Assembly (NCBI GenBank): GCA_963662175.1
Contig: OY759216.1
Span: forward strand, 55,011,087-55,075,086
Source of the DNA: Aradus depressus
Lineage: Eukaryota > Arthropoda > Insecta > Hemiptera > Aradidae
Length of the DNA stretch: 64,000 nucleotides
Direction: 5' to 3'
Position 1 is the first letter of the stretch. Every line of letters starts with the position of its first letter. Positions 35,301 to 50,200 of the stretch are shown here, one piece after another. Made by a program: the position numbers and the translations under genes. The notes under the pieces are model-generated. The model saw only the letters and a program-made list of their open reading frames with translations, searched no databases and was not told the DNA's origin.

Positions 35301-38224
35301 AGGTAGCTCATTCCAGAGAATCACTGTTTGGAACGTTAACAGTAAGTAACTTTCAAAGTATTTTGCTCTGATTTTTTAGGCTTTGTAGGAAAAACAAAAA
35401 AAAGGAACATTTACGGTTTTCATCGTGAATCTGTCTGCATTTTTATGGGTGGAATAACTAAAATTTATGTATTACTTATTTAAGATAACTTATTACAGTT
35501 TATCCTAACTTTCTGTTTATATAACCTGTTATTCACCATACTGCTAGCTGCTGTTCTGTTACCAAAGACAACCCAACTGATATCCTGCTACTGGCTATTA
35601 TTATTCTGTTTTTCGACTGAACACCTCCCACAAAAAAAAAAAAAGTTAAAATTATGGCAACTGTAATCCGGGATGTATTTGTGTTTTAGTTAATTATCTG
35701 ACTCAGGTCATATCGCCTACTACCAGAGCGCTCTTTCGTCGTTCTGGTGAACATGAGCCCGACTCTACTATGGAAGTCCTAAATTTTGCCGACCCTAAAT
35801 TTTTTTCACCTAGGAAAGGGGTATTTAACGAGTATCTGACATCGTACAAGCTCGAGACCATCTCTTAACGTCCCATCCGAAGGACGGCGTGCTTAAGTTA
35901 TTTTTTACCTACCAGATAAAATAAACTGAGCTCAGTAAGCAAGCACGCATACCACTGAGCTACTGGCGCCCTCTTTTTGTTATTTTAGCATCAGCTATAA
36001 GCAGAGCACAGTGAGCAGTTTTTACCACTCTTGGATTTCGCATCGGCAGTTATAGGGTTTTTGAGTTTAGTTTGGATTTCGCAAAAGCCAAAGTTTTGTC
36101 GTACATAATTGAGTAGGATATCTAATTGAAGGGTTCTGAGTATATAACGAATTTTTAAAAAATCGTTTTGAATATTTGCTAGATCAACAAAATTTGTCCC
36201 CCCCTACGTCTAATATCATTGGTATTGATGCTAAAAACCTGAAAAAAATAATGAAGACAAGATTGGAAATTCGTTTTGAAAGGCATTGTGCCCGAGATAG
36301 GTGACAAATATGCCACAACTAGAGTTGAACATCACAGTGGTGTAGCATCTGAAACCCGTTGCTAGGCTACCCTCCCCTCCACTCCCTTAATGGTAGTCCT
36401 ATCAGTCCTTTAAAAAAATGAAAGGTTTCTCAGGATAGAGTGCTTTTATTGTCTCCTGTAAACTTGGCATTAAGTACCAATAGACTGGTATTAAGGTAAA
36501 CATGACCTATCTTATATTAACTCTGTATTAATATTGATTATTTTTGGTTATGTTGACAGGATATTGCGCTGTACACAGTTCTTAGTATTGAAGAGACGGT
36601 TCTCTATTATGGTCGTCTTTACGGTATGACTAACTCACAGATTGACGTCCGAACCCAAGAATTAGTTAAACTGTTGGACTTACCTTCTGAGACGACATTA
36701 GTGGAAAAATTAAGGTATGTTATCATTTTCTTTTATTAATTAATTATTTTTTCTCATGTCAAAGAGGTCTAACACCCGCCTTGCACTTAAATGCTCTGGC
36801 TTCTAAGCCTTTTTTACTGCTGAAATTAATTTAAATTTAAGAATTTAGAAGTAAATCATGTATTCCTTTTAAAAGTTTAATTTTGTACAGTAATATAAGA
36901 ACTTTGTGCGTTTCATTCCATCAAATTGTTTCAGAAACCTTTCAAATGATGCATGAGATATTTCAGGAACGTTGCATGTTCCAATGAAGACTTGCATAAT
37001 TTTAGCTGCCGTTTTACTTATCTTCCAGTGAAAAGTCTCAGTGTATTGCGTTGTTTGATGTAGAAATGGTTTAATTCAGGAACTCCTTAAAATAAGACAA
37101 TTCTCACTCTTGGGCTATGAACTTGTTTCTTAAGAAACATTTAGAATTTTAACTTTTCTGTTAAAAGCTATTTGAAAAGTACATAGAAAAGTGTCCTTGC
37201 GGTTTATGGATTGCTAAAAGCTTATTTATGTAGCTTACTCTTCACTTTCAAGTTTCTTCAAGGCGTAGGTAGCTCCTAACTTCCTTGATCGATTCCCGGA
37301 GATGCTGGTAATTTTCTCTTTAATTTGTTCGGTATACATACGGTTGGGAGTACATGAAATGGATGTTAATACAAACAGCTAAAGTTCCTTCAGTTGAAGT
37401 CCTCATTCTTGACTGTGAATCAATCGATCTAACATCGATGAGGCCTATCATAGTCAGAAAATGTTTATGATTAGAGTTTTTAAATCTCCAGAGAAATTTT
37501 TAAGTAGAAAAAAAAACTCAGGCTTATGTTAACAAATATATTTATGTTTAAGAACAAATGTTAACAAATATATTTATATTTTAATTTAGTGGTGGACAAC
37601 AAAGGCGGGTATCCTTCGCGGTTGCTCTGATTCATGACCCAGAACTGCTCATCCTGGATGAACCCACCGTAGGACTCGATCCACTTCTCAGCCAAAGGTA
37701 ACACTAAAATATTCATATTATTTATTATATGTTGACATTTATTGTTAAAAAAATCACGTGAATTTTTAATAATGAAGAGTTTTTCAGCATATGGGAGCAC
37801 CTTTTGAAATTGGCCTCAAACGGCAGGAAAACTATTATAATAACGACACATTACATTGAAGAAGCTAGACAAGCCCATTTCGTAAGTATATTACTTTTAT
37901 TAAATTTTAATAGTTTTATTTTTGAGTGAGTATTTAAACTGGGCTTAGGGGGAGTTAGGGTCTTTAGATTTCTGGGAAGGGTGACACTTTATTATTAACA
38001 TTTGCGAGTGCACCGCAGAATGAAATATTTAGGCGCCGCGCAGTATCAAAAAAATCGCTATAATATTATGACAACATATGTTGTACGTAATCTAGTGGGA
38101 TATTAAATTTATTTATTTTTTTCACAATTTTAGAATCAATATAGCTTGCGTCAGGACGTCCGAACGTCCGAACGAACAACCCCGAAGTCCCTCCTGTAAT
38201 CGTTTCTTTTGATGCTAAAACCTG

Positions 38225-38256
<32 letters not shown>

Positions 38257-41200
38257 AGTCTTATCTCATGAAGGTTGTGGGAATTTTCATACAAAGTGGG
38301 TCCATGTGGGGGCCTGCGAACTTTACTGGGGTGTGGCATCGCAAATCTATTGCTAGGGTGACGCCCCACCCCTCTACGAAAACGCTTTATGTGCATATAA
38401 CATAAAGATAACGCTTAATCTTATATATATTATAAAAAGAGGATGCCGGTAGCTCAGAGGTAGCCCAGCTAAGGCCCTTAGGGTTTTTTATCGGGAGATG
38501 AAAAAAATTACCTTGAGCACGCTGTCCTTCGGATGGGACGTTAAGCTATGGTTTCGAGTCTGTACGATGTTAGGTACTTGTTAAAGATGGTTCATCTAGC
38601 TGAATAAACCTGGGTAGGCAACTTTTAGGACCTCATAACTCCACTACGGGCTCATGTCCACCAGAGCGACGAAAGAGCGCTCTGGTAGGCAATATGACCT
38701 CGTAGTTAAAGCCCGGGCAGGAATCACAATAACTAACTAATTATATTATAAAAAATTAATAATGTGTGTTTATAATGCCTATTAAAAAATGTGCGATTGT
38801 TTTTTTTGAAAATGGAAAGTTGCCAGGTTATGTTGAAATACGGGGGGCTGGCAAATAGGCAATCTCAAATAGAACAACTCATTATATATTACGCAGGAAT
38901 AAATAGAATAGAATAGAATAATTTTATTAGTTGGCGTTCAATGGCCTAGATTTTTGACGTAGTACAAGTGATTAAATTAGATCGATGAGGTGATTAGTTT
39001 TCACTGTGGACAGGACGGCTTCTATAGACGAGTTATCATCTCCTAAAGGATATATAAATATATCGTTATGGTTATCTTAACAGAATCACTTTTTTAGGTA
39101 GGTTTAATGAGAGGAGGTGTACTTCTGTGCGAAGAGTCTCCCCAACAGCTGATGTCTGCCTACAATTGTGACAATTTAGAACAAGCTTTCCTTCAGTTAA
39201 GTCATAAACAACACAGTGCCACCAACGAAGAGGATGATCAGGTATGTTAAAATTATCACGAAGCCTCTTAAGCCTTCGTCAATTTTGAAATTTACATTTT
39301 TAAGGAATGTACATCCCCAGAAGAGAATAATCAATTCGGTTTTCGCTCTTCCTCCAATGAATCGACCGTGTGGACTAAAACTCGATATTTGACTTACATA
39401 GTAGCTTAATGGCAGTTATTAGAGTTTTTATGTTAAGCCTCCTCCCTAATCCCCCCTTCCCGACGATTTGGCTGAAAATCAATAGATGTTTTTAGAGGTG
39501 TCTGGCTATACATATAAATTTTGTGTCGATACATTCATTATATCGGGAGTTATGGTGTTCACAGACATAAAAATTAATTTTTTTCATTTTTGGAATCAAA
39601 AGCTCGAAAAAAATGAAATTCCGTTGAAACTTTTGCATTGAATTTTCGACTGATTGCATAACTTCCTCTATACTGCTCTCAGGAAGAAGATTGCATAGAG
39701 TCTGGATGCATTCAACTGCAGGATTTGTCGAAATCTCTTCCCCTCTTGGAGGACTACGCTGTACGAATATAAAATATTAGTGACTCTAGAACATAAATGA
39801 TGCGGTGCTTCTGTTCAGAGACAAAGAACTTATGAGTTGCATTAAAATTGTCTAATTAATTAATCCCTGGACATAATAAGGAAAAACGTCGTAAGGTCAT
39901 CTCTGACTAATTTTCATTTTAATTATTTAATTAATATCACCTAATGATAGGGTCGGCAACCGACGGCTCGCTGGTCGCCAGACAACTGAAAAATTATTAT
40001 TTTAAACAAAAAATTGGATTTAACCATGAAATAAACAAAGATGTAGTGAATCTGTCCGAGTCATGTCTCACAGTGTGAAATTTATTAGTTTTGATTTTCA
40101 AAATTTGAGCCCCCGCTCAATTTTTGATAACTTGGATGAAACTAGATGCAAAATATTTGTGAAAGCTGGTTTTTTTATCAGATAACTGCAGGTTTCACAA
40201 GGTATTATATGCCAGTGGCAAAAATAGCCAATATATTGAATTTGGACCACTTTAGGCCAAAATGACAACATTAGGACCACTTTTGGCTAAAATAAATATT
40301 GAATTCGTAATCAGCGACCCAAAAAACATTCATTTAAGTTGTAAAAATCCGTTAACAAAAACTTGGACAAAAAAATTAAATTTTTTAACAATTTTCGCGG
40401 GGTTTCGGCAGCTATCAATTGGCATATAATACCTGGATTGTGAAACCCGCAGTTACCTGACAAAATGCCAGCTTTCACAAATATTTTGCACCTAGTTTCA
40501 TCCAAATTGATCACAAATTGAGCGGGGGCTCGAATTTTGAAAATCAAAACTCATAAATTTCACACTGTGCGTCGCTGGATATATGTTAAAGGACGATACG
40601 TAACATTTTCTTATGATGTACTCATTGGTCATGCTATTGCATATTTTCTTTTGGTCTACGGCCTGAGCTTCAATCAGTGCTGTCGGTAGCTGCAAAAAGG
40701 TTTCCGACCACTCTTTTAGAACTTACATTATATTTGATTTAAACAATGTTAATTTGGACTGATCCATTGTGATAAAACTATAACGTCACCCTAATTAGCA
40801 AACCTCGTAATTCCATTTTCATTAACTTTGGTTATTTGTGCCATCTGCCATCTTGAAGTCTCTCATTCGAGAAAGCCTCATAACTCCACTATTGTTCTAA
40901 AGATTAAGTAAGCTCAAAAACAAATCCTCGTAACTCCATAATATCGAATAAAACAAAAACAATACAAACATTTAGGTGTCTCCTGAAAAACGTGTTACTT
41001 TGGAGTTACGAGGTTTGCTCATTAGGGTGACGATAAAATGTTTGAATGACAAGAACACTCATTAGTATTAATAAAAGATAATATATCTTCAATGAATCAA
41101 TCAATTTATTTGTCCGACACACCGTGTAAGGCACTTTACACATAGTGAAGAACCTTCCCCAAATGCCATGTAAATGAAACAATGAGGAGACGCGTAATGC

Positions 41201-44200
41201 AACTACAGCAAAATTGTACATTTGAAATGATACCGATATAAACTTGTCTATCAACCAGGTCGTTTGGAACTGGATGTCAACCTACAGATAGTCCGTCCCT
41301 AGTAATCTTTTCAGTTAAAGTGACCAAAAATGAAAATACTATTAAATAAACCTAAATTGGCCGACAAAACTCTTTAATTGTTATTGTCTCATTTCTCTGT
41401 CGGTTCTATTCATTTGTGTAACATTTGTTTGGTACAGTCACTGTTTTTTCGAGAAACGAACGCCAAAACTATCGTATCGTACTATATTGTTTATTATTGT
41501 CTCATTTCTCTGTCGGTTCTATTCATTTGTGTAACATTTGTTTGGTACAGTCACTGTTTTTTCGAGAAACGAACGCCAAAACTATCGTATCGTACTATAT
41601 TGTTTATTATTGTCTCATTTCTCTGTCGGTTCTATTCATTTGTGTAACATTTGTTTGGTACAGTCACTGTTTTTTCGAGAAACGAACGCCAAAACTATCG
41701 TATCGTACTATATTGTTTATTATTGTCTCATTTCTCTGTCGGTTCTATTCATTTGTGTAACATTTGTTTGGTACAGTCACTGTCTTTTCGAGAAACGAAA
41801 TGCCAAAACTATCGTATCGTACTATATTGTTTATTATTGTCTCATTTCTCTGTCGGTTCTATTCATTTGTGTAACATTTGTTTGGTACAGTCACTGTCTT
41901 TTCGAGAAACGAAATGCCAAAACTATCGTATCGTACTATATTGTTTATTTTAATATTTTACAGATTGTAACAAACTATCCAGACAAAAAAGATAGACCAA
42001 AGCCTCATTTAAAAGGAGAAGGATGGTTTCTTCGGTCAAGATTCATGGCGCAACTTATAAAAAATTGGTTCTTTATGTGGCGAAATAAAGCGTAAATAGT
42101 TTTTATTTTATTTTTTTTTTATTTACTTAATAGAAAATAATATTTTTCTTTCAGTTCTTTCTGAAAATTCATTCAAAAAAGATTTATAGTAGCCTAAAAT
42201 GGAATCGTTAGAATTCAAAATGTATTCAACTGTAAATATATCAAAATTACAATTAGAAATAGAATTTGAAAAATATTTTTATCTTCAATTTCGTATCATA
42301 TATACGATGTTTGAGACCTATTTAGTTTTTATTTTTATGTAGGTATTTTAATAATTACCATCTTATAGCAATTTTTTGGTCTCATTTATTCTTTTTCTTT
42401 ATTTTTTCTTCATTACCATACAACAAAAACAATATTTCGTCCTACCAGGACATTTTCAAGTACATTTACTCAAAAAATATTACATCCACAATCACTTTCA
42501 CAATCTAAACAAGTTAGCCATATCATAAAATTCTTTGTATCTTTTACTTACATTTTTATGTTTTCATTACATATATGTTAAAACTCCTTTTTTTTTTGTT
42601 TTTCCTTATAATATATTCTAATATATCGTCATTTTTTTAAATATTGTGCATCTGGAAAAAGCAATTCTTAATTAATCTCACTATATTTTTTTCTTTTTTT
42701 TAAAATCTTTTAATTCTATGAAGTTATTTTAATTATATGTAGGTATAACATACCTATTTTTTTCTACACATTGGTGGTAATTTGTTGCATTGTTTTATTT
42801 TTGATAATTCTAGAGGTTATTGTTTATCGATTCCTTTCATTACATTTTTCTAACTATTTCGATTTTAAGTTGTTTTGATTTTACGTTTTATATATCAAAT
42901 GTTCTATTTATAGTTTTTTTGACTATGTGTCATTTTAATTATATTTGTTTCTCGTTTTTTTTTTTTTTTGTTGATATGATCTATTAGTCCGGGCATGTCC
43001 AGTTAGTAACTTCAAGATGGTTAGTGATGTTATATTACATTACCTGAAGCTAATTTCGTGCGATGTCCGGACAACGAAAAAAAAAAAATATTAGAATCCT
43101 TCGTGTGACATTTCATGAACGTCGAAACTTCTTTATCAGATTCTTTTCTCCTTTGAGCCGTCCACAAATTATGTAAGGCATCTAGGGGGTGGGGGTAGAA
43201 ATTTGTGACAGGGGGTAGAAAATGTTATGTAACGCAATAAAGCTATATAATATAAAACTTTATTGACTCACATAACTTTATCAAAGTGTAAATGAATTGA
43301 TTAAGTGACGAGTGAAATAATGAAAATAACAATTATAACAATTATTGTTCGAAAATTGCTTTACGTAATGTAATTTCTGGACGGGCGCCGCCTTTTCTCA
43401 ATCCCAATAATTTCTTGATCGATCATTTTCGTTATTTTACTCTACCAGTTTATTTAATAAGTCGATATCAATAACAAGCTTGAAAAGTCATTTGTCTATT
43501 GTTACGGTACCAAAAATTTCATCTTCAGATTTAATTAAACACAGTTTCCTATGATAAAAGACAGTATGAACCCTATCAGTCAATTTGTTAACTGATAAAT
43601 GATTTCCATACAAGTCTGGCACATAAAAAGCTTTAAGATGTTATTCATTTTTGTGTTTTTTCACTATGGTTTAGTTAATATTTCTGATGCCAATATTGAA
43701 AGTCAGAGTGACATTTGCAGTGGAAAGAACTTACTTCCATAAAATTAGTTTTCATAAAATAATTATAAAAGTTGCATTATCGTAATGGTTTGTTTGTTTG
43801 GCTGCAGGATGATGATCTTCTTGTTCGGCCTACCTCTGATCCAGTGCACCTTCTACAACCTGGCTATCGGCCATGACCCAGAAGGCCTGAAGATAGCCGT
43901 GGTGGTGGACGAGCTAGCCCATGGACTGCAGGAGTGCAACATGGTCACCCCCTCAGGATGCAACCTTCACCTCCCACTCAGCTGTCGCTACATAGACAAG
44001 ATACGAAACAAAACTATAGAGTTGGTAAGTTCAACTTAACGTCCTTTTAACTCATTGATTGCTACGGGGTGTGGTTCACCCTGCGTCTTTTCAGTAAAGG
44101 CTTATTTAAGTTAAAAACGCGATTGAGTTTCGCCCCAAGTTTGTTAGAAATGGGCGAGCTGCCGCACTTCTATTTACTTGCATGACACGTTAGTGGTTTG

Positions 44201-47200
44201 GTCCTCCCGTTCTCAGTGGACTGTAAGTTTTCATGCCTGGCATGGAGCACGCCCAAAGACCACCATCGCAACTATAACGTTCAAAAATACCTCACTTTTA
44301 ATTCTTCTTCGTCTCCATTGACGAACCTAAACAGCTACATGTTGGTGGCATCGCCCCACGAATCGGCAGCGCGTGTTTCTGATGCAAGCCCATAGAGCAG
44401 ATCTTTTAAGGGTTACAAGGGCCTATCGGACTGTCTCTGTGGTTACGCTACAGATACTAACAGGAGCCCCCCTCGTCTCCTCCTATAGACTCTTCCTCAT
44501 GGACTGGACCGTTGCCTCGTGCTTCAGACACATGCCTTTAGGAGCAAACATTGATCAGCCCTTATGCCAAGCCCTGGAGGAAGAGATGCGCCGATAGTCA
44601 ATTAAACCCCCCTTCCCTTTGGCCGACTTGGCTGAAAATCGATAGATGTCGTTCTTGTGGAGTTCTGGATATACATATAAAAAGTTCATGTCGAAACATT
44701 CGTTCTATCGGGAGTTATCATATGTAAAGACAATTTTTTTTTTTTTTTTTTCTTCGTTATTTCATTAAGGGTTTGGAAAACATGAAATTCCGTGGAAAAC
44801 TCAGCAACGAATTTCTGACCGAATACATAATTTTCCATATACCTCATATAACTGGGGAAATGAAAAAATATGTATGGGAATCATCCACAACTTTCTGAGA
44901 GTTAGTAGTGACCCACAAGATACATCCTACATCTTCAGTTGTATAAATGTATCTAATAGTTTGTTATTTCCAGGTTGAATTTGATCTCTTGGAGTCTGGA
45001 AAGATAGCAGTTGAAAAACATAAAACTTGGGGTTTGATTTATTTCTCTGCCAACTACTCGAGCGCTCTCACTAAAAGAATCAACATCACAACATCTGAAG
45101 CTTCCAATTTTAGTAACTTGACTGTTGAACTCAGTCAGTTAAATGTTTGGATGGACATGTCAAGTGAGTAGTTAGTTATTATGACTCATGCCCGGGGTTT
45201 AACTACAAGGTCATATCGCCTACTGCCGTCACTCTAGTGGACATGAGCCCGACTCTACTAAGGGAGTCCTAAGTTTTGCTGATTCTAAATTTTATTCACT
45301 TAGGGTAGGAGTCTTTAACGAGTACCTGACATCGTACAGGCTCGGGACCATCGCTTAACGTTTGTTTTTACCTCCAATCATTATTTTTAGGTTTAGTTGT
45401 TGAATGATGAGAAGTGAAATGAAAATAAACTTTATTTTGTAACTGAGGTCTCCTAAGAATAAATACAAACATAATCAATAACATAAATAAATATAAATGG
45501 CCGCCTTCATCTAGCGCTTAGTTAAGGAAAAAATAAACAAAAATAACTGTATTACTGATAAGAAAAGGAAATATATTAGAAAATAAACATAACAGAATAC
45601 ATAAATAGCTAATTATAAAGGAAAGGGGAGGATGCACTGATAAGGTTAGAAATAAAATAAACTTGAGAAAAAAACTGTTGTGAATATGTGACAACAAGAA
45701 TAGTGAACAAAACATGATAAATAAATATGATGATAAATGCAGAGATAATAGAATTGAAGTTGATAGAGATAAATTGTACCCTTTTGAGGGTATTCCAAAA
45801 TAGTATTTGTTAAGTTGTGGCTGAAGATGATAGCAGTACCGAAAGTACTCCCATATATTATATGTATATATTTTGTAAAATAGACAATATTTTGAAAAAC
45901 TTACGTTTTTCTTTATTTTTCATTCCAAAATAGTTTTTTGAAAGTAAAATGTGAGTTTGTATACACAGAAATTATGTAACATAAGATGAATGTGACATGC
46001 TTCATTTTGCAGTTATTTTTCAAACACGAACAAGTCCATTACGTGGCGTGGCACAGTGGAACGAAATTATCTTTTTGGGACATGATACATTTGTTTCTAA
46101 ACAATTGAAGATAGAGCAAAGCTACTGTACTGCTACTGCTATACAATAACATTTTTAATAAATTTTATATTTTTGTCAATCCCTTTATGGGGGATATTAT
46201 TATATATTTATCACATAAAATAGAAATATTCATAGTGGAGAGCCTGTTTCTTGGGAATGACAACTTCTGCCAATATATACTACTGTGCAATACATTCTGC
46301 TGTTTGCAAAAACTGAGCAGAGTCAGGCGTATCTGTATAAAAAACTCAGTTAATGTTTTAATAATTGAGGCGTTGACAATGAAAAGGAGGTAAGTGCCAT
46401 AGTTGCCGAAAATGAGTTTTTTCACTGAAACGATTCTATGTTCCAAGGCCAAAGCGTTGAAAAGGAGGTAAGTTCTTATCTCCTTTCGTTTAGTTTTGAG
46501 CGATGTCACAAGATGCCGCGTTCATGTTATTTATTCATGCCTCAAATTGGTTTTTTGCTTCTCTTGGAAAATTTCAGTTTTGGCACTTACCTCCTTTTCA
46601 TTGTCAACGCCTCAATTATCAGTAACTTCTCACCTTGTATGTTCTTTATGAATATATTAATACTTTAAATAGATTTCAATTGAATTCAATGGATTTTTTC
46701 TAGCCTTTTTGTAGACAACAACAGCTGTTTTTGCACAAAATTCTTTTTACTATGTGTTCTTTGTATGTTGAAGAATATTTTTATCGAAAAAAAGTCGAAG
46801 TTTGTACGTTAGAACACTGAAAAAAACGGCTCAAAAAAGTGGTGTCCGATGGTAAACCGAAAAGGGCCTCGCCCGGATTTTTAATTGGAAATCGAAAAAT
46901 TATATTTTGCGCGAGAATTTTGTCTCTTAATTGATTTCAATGGGGATTTCGTTTTTCGGTGATTATTCCTCCGTGGTATGTTCGATTTCAGATTTGTTTA
47001 GTAGTAAACCATCGTCACCGTGTCCACTACCATCGTGGCAAATTTCAATGTGATCGGTAAAGGGGTTTAGGAGGAGTACGAGTACAACGAAATACATGAG
47101 TCGCCTAAGAAAAAGCTTCGTAAATTCAGCTCAAATATCCTTTCTTCCTTGATTTATACTTTAATTTATTTAAGAATGTCTTATTTTTTGTTATTAATGT

Positions 47201-50200
47201 ATTTTCCTCCTTAAATTATTCTATTCTAGATCAGTACATCGGTAACATGCTGAGAGAAGATCTGATTAGCAGCTATGCAGACTTTTTGGAAGATCTTTTT
47301 CGAGACTGTGGCTGGCCTCCTCAAGCAGCCAATATTCCTGTTAGGGTAAGTGCATTATGCAAATCAAATACTACGCATCAAATACTACTAAATTATACGC
47401 ACCGAAATGAAGTATTTCTTATATTATTAAAAAATAACACTTTTATTGTCGTAAAAAAGGAAACAGAACGACCTCTATAAATCATATTATCTCAATTTAA
47501 AATGTTATTTGTCAATATGATTTTTCAATAATACTACCATACAGAGTAGATATAGATTTTAATATAATTTAAATTATGATAAATATTCTTTATAATTCTT
47601 CCAGAAGTGTATTTTTCATGAGAATATTTCGGGACGTTTTAACGTCCCTTCCGCAGAACACAATGTGCGAAATATAGGAAAGAGCGAAAGAAAAAAATAA
47701 TAGCAATAAAAATTAAATATAACAATAATAGAATAATTATTAATTAATAATATACAAAAATAAACCGGAGGAACTCTGCCAAGAAAATAAAAATGAAAGT
47801 CATTTATCTAATAATGGTTTTGTATATGAAAAATGGATTTTATATCAACGTAACTCTGTTCCTTTTATACAATGAGAAAAAAAATGCCGTTTGCGAATAC
47901 ATAGATATACCTCTAACATAAACATTTTTAGTTGAAGTTAATTTTTTTTTATTGTTTTATTGTCTTCAAAAAGTGGAGAAGGGCATTAAAAATATTAATA
48001 TCTTTATGAGTTATACGTTTTAGAAGCCATCGGAAGAGTCAAAAGTCCGAAGCACTGGAGCGGAAGTTTTCATATTGTTTAATTTATTTCACAAATCAGT
48101 TTGCCCCATTCCCCAATAGCCAGTCCGAATATTTTTTTAAGAAGTGTTATAATTATAAAATTATTTCCGCAAAATTTGGTAAAAAAAACCTTTTTCAGGT
48201 TGTTTAAAATACCAAACATTTGCTGTAAATATTTATAATTGTGGTATCTTCAAGATTATTAATACATTCAATTCAAAAATCTAGAAATGATATTTTAAAT
48301 CCAAAACGGTGAATCGGATTTTCCAATTAACTGGGCAGTCACTTGACAAACTGTTGGTGTGACACTCTGTTGCCTAAACACAATTGCAGGTGTATCTAAA
48401 TCTAAATTTCTTTCTACTTTGATTAAACGATAGTCCCCCCCCCCCCCCCCTGAAAAACATAATGTTGGTTTTCTTGTTGTATTTTGACATTCGCGGGAGG
48501 CTACTAGAACGTAACTCTTGCAAATGTTAAGAGATTACTATTAGAAGTGTCATAGTCTCAACTAAAACATCGAATTTATTACTAATCCTATTTGATATTA
48601 ATAACCATTTGTTGTCTTAACGAAATTTTCAAAAGTAATTGTTAATGTTTAACTTCTGTTTTAGCTTGAAGAACCTGTTTATGGAAATAGACATCCAAGT
48701 TTTATCCATTTTGCTTCGCCTGCTGTAATAGTTGTGTAAGATATTTATGATACACCTATAACATATATATATAATTGATTGTGGATTAAATGACACATAT
48801 TAATTTTATTATATTATTTTTAGCTAATACAATGAAATGTTTGTTATAGATTCATGTTTTATTTGCCTTTAATGTTTACTGTGGGAGTTCTTCTTTATGA
48901 AAAAATGGCTGGAATACTGGAGAGATGTATGGTCGCAGGTATAGTATAAATTATATATCAAAAACATGTTTGTCGTTTACGTTATTACATATTTTCACAT
49001 TGGCGTATGTTTGAAATGAACTAAGACAATATATTTTCCATGCAGGTGTGACGGCCCTGGAAGTTGTGATTGCTCATTCCGTGATACAGTTCGTGGTGCT
49101 CTGTATCCAGGGTCTTATCATGATGATCATCATGTACCAAGTGTTCGACAGTCCTTTTGTCGGCAACTTCTTCTGGACCTCAAATCTTCTCATTCTCCAA
49201 GGACTTAGTGGAATGTGTTTTGGTTCGTTTAAAAATTAAAAAAAAAAAAAAAAACTTTTTATATACAATAATTATTATATAATAAACAATAATTCTTCTG
49301 TTAAAATGTTACTTTCAGGATTTCTAATATCTGTTATATCTGATACAATGAACACTGCGTCTTTCATGGGCATTGGAAGTTTCTTTCCTTTATGTTCTAT
49401 GAGTGGTTAGTATGTTTCTTTATTGTCATTTATTTATTGAAGGTACAAACAATTTATTTTCTCTAATCCCACAAACAATATATACATAAAGTGTAGGTTT
49501 CGGTTGCTTCATTACTATTTTCAACAGTAACGTTATAACAATGGCGTAAGCCGAAATCGGTACATCTTATGTTTATATTTTTTGTGGAGTTATACACTTA
49601 GAATAAATCAATAATTTTATTGCTCATTGAGAATTATCTTACAGCAAGAAGTTCGATATAGAATCATAAATACAATTTCTAAATAATAAGGGCTAAACTA
49701 AAATGAAAGAAAGCAGATAACATTAACTAATAAAACAAATAGGAGTGATTTGTTCATAAGAAAATATTATAATTCAATTCTACAAACAAAGAAAAAAAAA
49801 AAAACACAAAACCTTTAAAATACCATGCTGGTAGTAATCAAAAGTGATATAAAATAAAACAATAACTAGGTAAACATTAATTTTCCTTAACTCGAAACTG
49901 GGCGCAACAGAGAAATAAATATCATAAATAATAAGTTTATTGCTCATTGAGAATTATCTTAGAGGAATGAGTTCGGTATATAATCATAAATACAAACATT
50001 CTTTAAATAATAGGGTCAAAACAGACACCACTAATTAGCAAAACAATAGGAGTTCTTAATATTAAAATAAAATATCATACATAACCTGATTCTAAAAACA
50101 AAAAATACAACACTGATTAAAAAACCAAAATGAACCAATAAGTAGTTAAACATTAATCTTTTAGTTTTCCTAAATTCCAAACTTTTCAGAACAAACTGTT

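Noticed and set aside
41378..42095. Nested frames of 89-185 codons before exon 8
   Set aside because: They arise from the 113-bp tandem array; only the last part (from 41964) is real exon 8.
46165..46668. Frames of 76-114 codons on both strands
   Set aside because: They overlap the MITE TIRs and unassigned intron; compositionally random and without recognisable domains.
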